Assembly: GCA_045627605.1 (NCBI GenBank)
Contig: JAZQOA010000127.1
Span: forward strand, 1-17,790
DNA length: 17,790 nucleotides
Origin: RGIG5952 sp045627605
GTDB taxonomy: Bacteria > Verrucomicrobiota > Kiritimatiellia > RFP12 > JAAYLN01
Direction of reading: 5' to 3'
A program made the position numbers and the translations under genes. Positions within the stretch are counted from its first letter, which is position 1. Each line of letters begins with the position of its first letter. The notes below the pieces were generated by a model that worked only from the letters and a program-made list of their open reading frames with translations, ran no database searches and had not been told where the DNA came from. Of this stretch, positions 14,820 to 17,790 are shown piece by piece.

Positions 14820-16616
14820 TCACTTGCCTTCAAGGAGTCCGCGCAGCGCCCCGGCAAACGCGGCGTGGCGGGCCAGCGCCTCGTCGTCCGCCAGCTGCAG
14901 CGCCAGCGAAACGCCCAGGATATGGGCTCCGTCGCCTTCGGCGTCGTCAAGCCAGCGGAGGTTATCCTCCGGGGAATGTTGCGAGACGTCGATCTTGACG
15001 GTGCGGCCGTTGAACGACGTGGTCACGACATTGCCCTCGGCAGACATCGGCACAAGCTCGCGCGCCTTGCCCATGTAGGTGAGCGTGACGTCGCGTCCTT
15101 CCTTTTTCATGATTTCCTGGACGATGGTCTTGTTCAAGTCCGGGACGCGAACAAGTTGCGCCGCGACTTTCGCGCCCAGCGTCGATTTCGACTCTTCGGC
15201 GAGTTTTTTCGCGGCGGCGAAGTTGCCCTTGCGCACCTGCTCCATGACGGACGGCGCCCACGTTGAAAGTTCGGGTTCGACTCGGGTGGCGGCCTCCGAA
15301 AAGGCGGCGGCCTTGTCTTCGACCGGGGCATCGGATTTGCCTTCCGGCGCCACGGAGGCGGTGGGAGAGGCACCGGTCTGCGGCCTTGCAGACGGGGACG
15401 CCGGAGGGGGGACTTCGGGCTGTTCCGCCACGGGCGGTCTCACAGCGCCGGGGATGGTCACCGCGACCTTGCCGGGCGGCGGGGCCGGCGGCTCGTAAAG
15501 CCAGGCGGGCATGGGATCGGGGGCGGGCAACCCCAGGGGATTGCCGATGCGGAGGTCGGCGAACCAGACGAACCACGCGACAAGCAACACCCAAAGGGCG
15601 AAGTGGCCGAGCGAGGCCTTGGCGCTGGGCAAGGGACCGGAATCTTTGCCGGCCAGCTTGCGGAGATGGTCAGGGGCTTTTTGCGCAGGGGCGGCATGCG
15701 GCGTCTCGACCGTTGCCGCCAGTTCCTCCTCGAAGGCAACCGGCACCGTCGTCGCGGCGCCGTCCGGCACAAGCAGGGCGAGCGGCTTGCCCGCCTCGGC
15801 ATTTCCGACGTCCGAAATCATGTCCTCCCACGTGGCGTAGCGATTGGCGGGGTCCTTGACCATCAACAGGGAAATCAGGCGGGCGAGGCGGTAGGTGATC
15901 GCGGGGCGAAGCGTGCGCGGGTCGGGCAACGTGCCGGTCTTCTGGAGTTCAAGCACCTTGTAGACATCGTCGTCGTCGAAGGGGACGACCCCCGTGCAGG
16001 CAAAGTAAAGCACGGCACCCAGGGAGTAGAAGTCGGTTCTGAAATCAACGGTCGGCAAGGCGTCCGCCTGCTCGGGCGAGATATACTGCGGCGTCCCCAC
16101 CACATTGCCTTCGTCCGCGGCGACGCCATACTGAGTCCCCGGCAGCATCGCCAGGGAGAAGTCGCAGATCTTGGCGTTGCCCGCGACGTCGATGCGGATG
16201 TTGTCGGGCTTCAAGTTGCGGACGGCGAAAGGACGCTGTTCGTTGAGGATTGCAAGCGCATGGCCGATCTGCTTGGCGAAGCGAAGCGTGTGCGGCACGT
16301 CGAAGGGGCCGTTGTGCTTGACGGCTTCATAAAGCGAACGCCCCGTGATGTGTTCGGCGACGACATACGGCGCGGGGGCCTCGGCATTGATTTCGTAGAT
16401 GCGCTGGACGTACTGCGACGATGCGCCGGCAATGTGCGTGTAAACGGCCAAGGCGCGCGCCAAGACCGCCGGCGAGGCGTCGGGACGCGCCACGGCAATC
16501 TCGACCATGCGCCGGGGTTCAAGCTGCGTAGCCTGCCAGTAGGTGAAGTCCGACCGATCCTTGACGAGCGTGAAACCCTCGAAACCGCTGATTTCAGGTG
16601 AAGTGACGGCGCTCAT
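14820..16616 (-). CDS. Membrane-anchored Ser/Thr kinase-fold protein, probable pseudokinase
   Basis: 598 residues; the ATG overlaps the rnfE stop and has AGGAG 8 bases upstream. Residues about 12-275 have the protein kinase fold: LKPDNIRID with Asn139, CDFS (152-154), GTPQYISPEQ (175-184), DFRTDFYSLGAVLYFACTG and KDPANRYATWEDM. Key residues are altered. The glycine loop is missing, the VAIK-type lysine is Ala41 (VEIAV), the HRD motif reads VRN so the catalytic Asp is Asn134, and DFG is DFS. Phosphotransfer is therefore unlikely. Residues 338-353 form one membrane helix. A Pro-rich linker (365-430) leads to a C-terminal extracytoplasmic domain (about 445-598) with KKLAEESKSTLGAKVAAQLV and TSFNGRTVKIDVSQH that I do not recognise. 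It sits between the Rnf genes and two glycosyltransferases, which suggests a signalling or scaffold role at the membrane. Confidence 0.88.
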   Translation of the reverse strand: MSAVTSPEISGFEGFTLVKDRSDFTYWQATQLEPRRMVEIAVARPDASPAVLARALAVYTHIAGASSQYVQRIYEINAEAPAPYVVAEHITGRSLYEAVKHNGPFDVPHTLRFAKQIGHALAILNEQRPFAVRNLKPDNIRIDVAGNAKICDFSLAMLPGTQYGVAADEGNVVGTPQYISPEQADALPTVDFRTDFYSLGAVLYFACTGVVPFDDDDVYKVLELQKTGTLPDPRTLRPAITYRLARLISLLMVKDPANRYATWEDMISDVGNAEAGKPLALLVPDGAATTVPVAFEEELAATVETPHAAPAQKAPDHLRKLAGKDSGPLPSAKASLGHFALWVLLVAWFVWFADLRIGNPLGLPAPDPMPAWLYEPPAPPPGKVAVTIPGAVRPPVAEQPEVPPPASPSARPQTGASPTASVAPEGKSDAPVEDKAAAFSEAATRVEPELSTWAPSVMEQVRKGNFAAAKKLAEESKSTLGAKVAAQLVRVPDLNKTIVQEIMKKEGRDVTLTYMGKARELVPMSAEGNVVTTSFNGRTVKIDVSQHSPEDNLRWLDDAEGDGAHILGVSLALQLADDEALARHAAFAGALRGLLEGK

Positions 16617-17320
16617 TGCTTTTCTCCTTTAGTAATGGACTTGCCCAAATGGCAGACGGCGCACGACCGGCAATCAAGCTGCAGCGGTTCGGGCAGTTCC
16701 CTGCCAGCCTTGATCGCGGCGCGTTTCTGCAAGTGGTTGATGGCCGCCAGCAGGCAGCCCAGCGTCAGGAATCCGCCGGCTGGCAGGACAAAAAGGACGA
16801 TGCCGGGCGACATTGACTCGGGAAGCGCGAGGCGCAGGCCGCCCCAGACTGTCACGCCGCCCGTTCCGAGCAGTTCGCGCAGGGAGGCGATGAGCGAAAG
16901 CGAACCCGTGAAACCAAGCCCCATGCCAAGGCCGTCAAGCAGGCTGGAGCCCACCGGGTTCCTGCTGGCGAACGACTCCGCCCGGGCGAAGACAATGCAG
17001 TTGACGACGATCAGCGGGATGAAGATGCCGAGCTTCTCCGTGAGCAACGGGGCATAGGCCTGCATCAGCAAGTCGACGATCGTGACGAACGTGGCGACAA
17101 TCACGATGAAGCACGGGATGCGCACCTTGTCGGGAATGACCTTGCGAAGAAGCGAGATCACGGCATTGGAGCCGCACAGCACGAAGGTTGTCGCCGCGCC
17201 CATGCCGAGGGCGTTCTCAAGCGATGTCGTCGTGGCCAGCGTCGGGCACATGCCGAGGACCAGGCGGAAGGTCGGGTTCTCCTTGAAGAGGCCCCGCGTC
17301 AAATGCGAAAACGCGCTCAT
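16613..17320 (-). CDS. rnfE: Rnf electron transport complex subunit RnfE
   Basis: 235 residues. RnfE is an integral membrane subunit of the Rnf complex, which couples ferredoxin/NAD electron transfer to Na+ or H+ pumping. The family marks are LGMCPTLATTTSLENALGMG with Cys25 and IPLIVVNCIVFARAESFASR with Cys108; these two cysteines are those thought to bind an intramembrane iron centre with the RnfA partner. At least five further hydrophobic helices follow the family pattern. Unusually, the C-terminal tail has LDCRSCAVCHLGKS with three cysteines (217, 220, 223) and His224. The ATG overlaps the rnfG stop by 4 bases, and its own stop overlaps the kinase-like gene. The order G-E followed by non-Rnf genes suggests an operon ending in rnfE, with the other subunits beyond the window edge. 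Confidence 0.95.
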   Translation of the reverse strand: MSAFSHLTRGLFKENPTFRLVLGMCPTLATTTSLENALGMGAATTFVLCGSNAVISLLRKVIPDKVRIPCFIVIVATFVTIVDLLMQAYAPLLTEKLGIFIPLIVVNCIVFARAESFASRNPVGSSLLDGLGMGLGFTGSLSLIASLRELLGTGGVTVWGGLRLALPESMSPGIVLFVLPAGGFLTLGCLLAAINHLQKRAAIKAGRELPEPLQLDCRSCAVCHLGKSITKGEKQ

Positions 17321-17790
17321 TGCAGCCCCCCGTTTTTCCGGGCGGCAGCCAACGCCGCCACGGTCTTGAATTTCGCGGATGCGTCCGCGACGGCTTCGAC
17401 GGCCGCGCGGGAGGAAATCGTCGCGGACGTCACGGCGTCGATGTCGCCACCGTCCCCGGAAACTTTCCAGAGGCTGTCGAATGGGCGTCCCCTCACCCCG
17501 GCGCGGAACTTGTCCTGGCCGATTTTCGCGCCAAGCCCCGGCGTCTCGTGCGCGGCGACAACGGCGAAGTCAACGACTTTTCCTTCGGCGTCGAAGCCCA
17601 CGGCCAGGCGCACCTCGCCGGCGTAGCCATGAGGGGAGGCACCCTCAATCGAGGCGCCCATGAATTCGCCCGTGGAACGTTTGCGCAGGACGAAGGCGCC
17701 AAATTCCGCGGCCTCGGAGACTTCCGCTTCAGCGGGGTCGAAGGCGGGCAGAACGCTCCTCGCGGCCTTGGCGCGGCGAGCGTCGTCCGC
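17317..17790 (-). CDS. rnfG: Rnf complex FMN-binding subunit RnfG (partial, C-terminal part)
   Basis: The last 157 residues of the protein; the start lies outside the window. Family features are HGYAGEVRLAVGFDAEGKVV, AAHETPGLGAKIGQDKF and DAVTSATISSRAAVEAV. The Thr codon at 17419-17421, in the S-A-T motif, is the expected site of covalent FMN attachment through a phosphoester bond; the usual Gly before A-T is Ser here, a variation I regard as mild. RnfG is anchored by one N-terminal helix with its FMN domain on the outer side of the membrane. The stop (TGA) overlaps the rnfE start, so the two are translated together. The open frame continues without a stop to the window end. Confidence 0.93.
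   Translation of the reverse strand, partial: ADDARRAKAARSVLPAFDPAEAEVSEAAEFGAFVLRKRSTGEFMGASIEGASPHGYAGEVRLAVGFDAEGKVVDFAVVAAHETPGLGAKIGQDKFRAGVRGRPFDSLWKVSGDGGDIDAVTSATISSRAAVEAVADASAKFKTVAALAAARKNGGLQ

Overview
This 17.8 kb window is a compact, GC-rich bacterial segment. It encodes one tRNA, twelve complete or near-complete protein genes, two genes cut by the window edges and one probable gene remnant. The mix points to the PVC superphylum, perhaps a Kiritimatiellota/Lentisphaerota-type anaerobe: intracellular GH116 and sialidase-like enzymes, a GHL10-type secreted hydrolase, an Rnf redox complex and a kinase-fold protein with a large extracytoplasmic tail. That placement is inferred from gene content, with no phylogenetic marker behind it.

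Layout. Bases 1-186 hold the 3' end of an unidentified gene. On the minus strand, a secreted protein of unknown function (1616-2542) is translationally coupled by a 4-base overlap to a double-domain sugar-type ABC ATPase (192-1619). A tRNA-Arg(UCU) with encoded CCA follows (2618-2694), then a minus-strand HpcH/HpaI-family aldolase (2720-3514). Divergent from the aldolase is a carbohydrate-active block on the plus strand: a GxDLY/SGNH esterase (3660-4730), a secreted GHL10-like glycosidase (5005-6864) and a GH116-family enzyme (6869-9385). The gap between the esterase and the GHL10 gene carries a decayed, frameshifted minus-strand gene end.

Between 9403 and 12505, a MarR-type regulator and a lipoprotein peptidoglycan amidase form a coupled minus-strand pair. 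They are divergent from a sialidase-like gene. The two promoters overlap inside a single 45-bp imperfect palindrome, which suggests shared, mutually exclusive or jointly repressed control.

The right part (12704-17790) is one minus-strand, operon-like run: rnfG (partial), rnfE, a kinase-fold membrane protein lacking key catalytic residues (probable pseudokinase), a GT4 glycosyltransferase and a GT2 glycosyltransferase. rnfG/rnfE and rnfE/kinase overlap by 4 bases, and the later gaps are about 12-13 bases. This links an energy-conserving ion-pumping redox complex with a membrane sensor-like pseudokinase and envelope glycan synthesis.

I saw no CRISPR array, insertion sequence, phage genes or recognisable defence system. 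The most interesting items are the pseudokinase in the Rnf operon, the palindromic divergent promoter, the frameshifted gene remnant, and the Cys-rich tail of RnfE.
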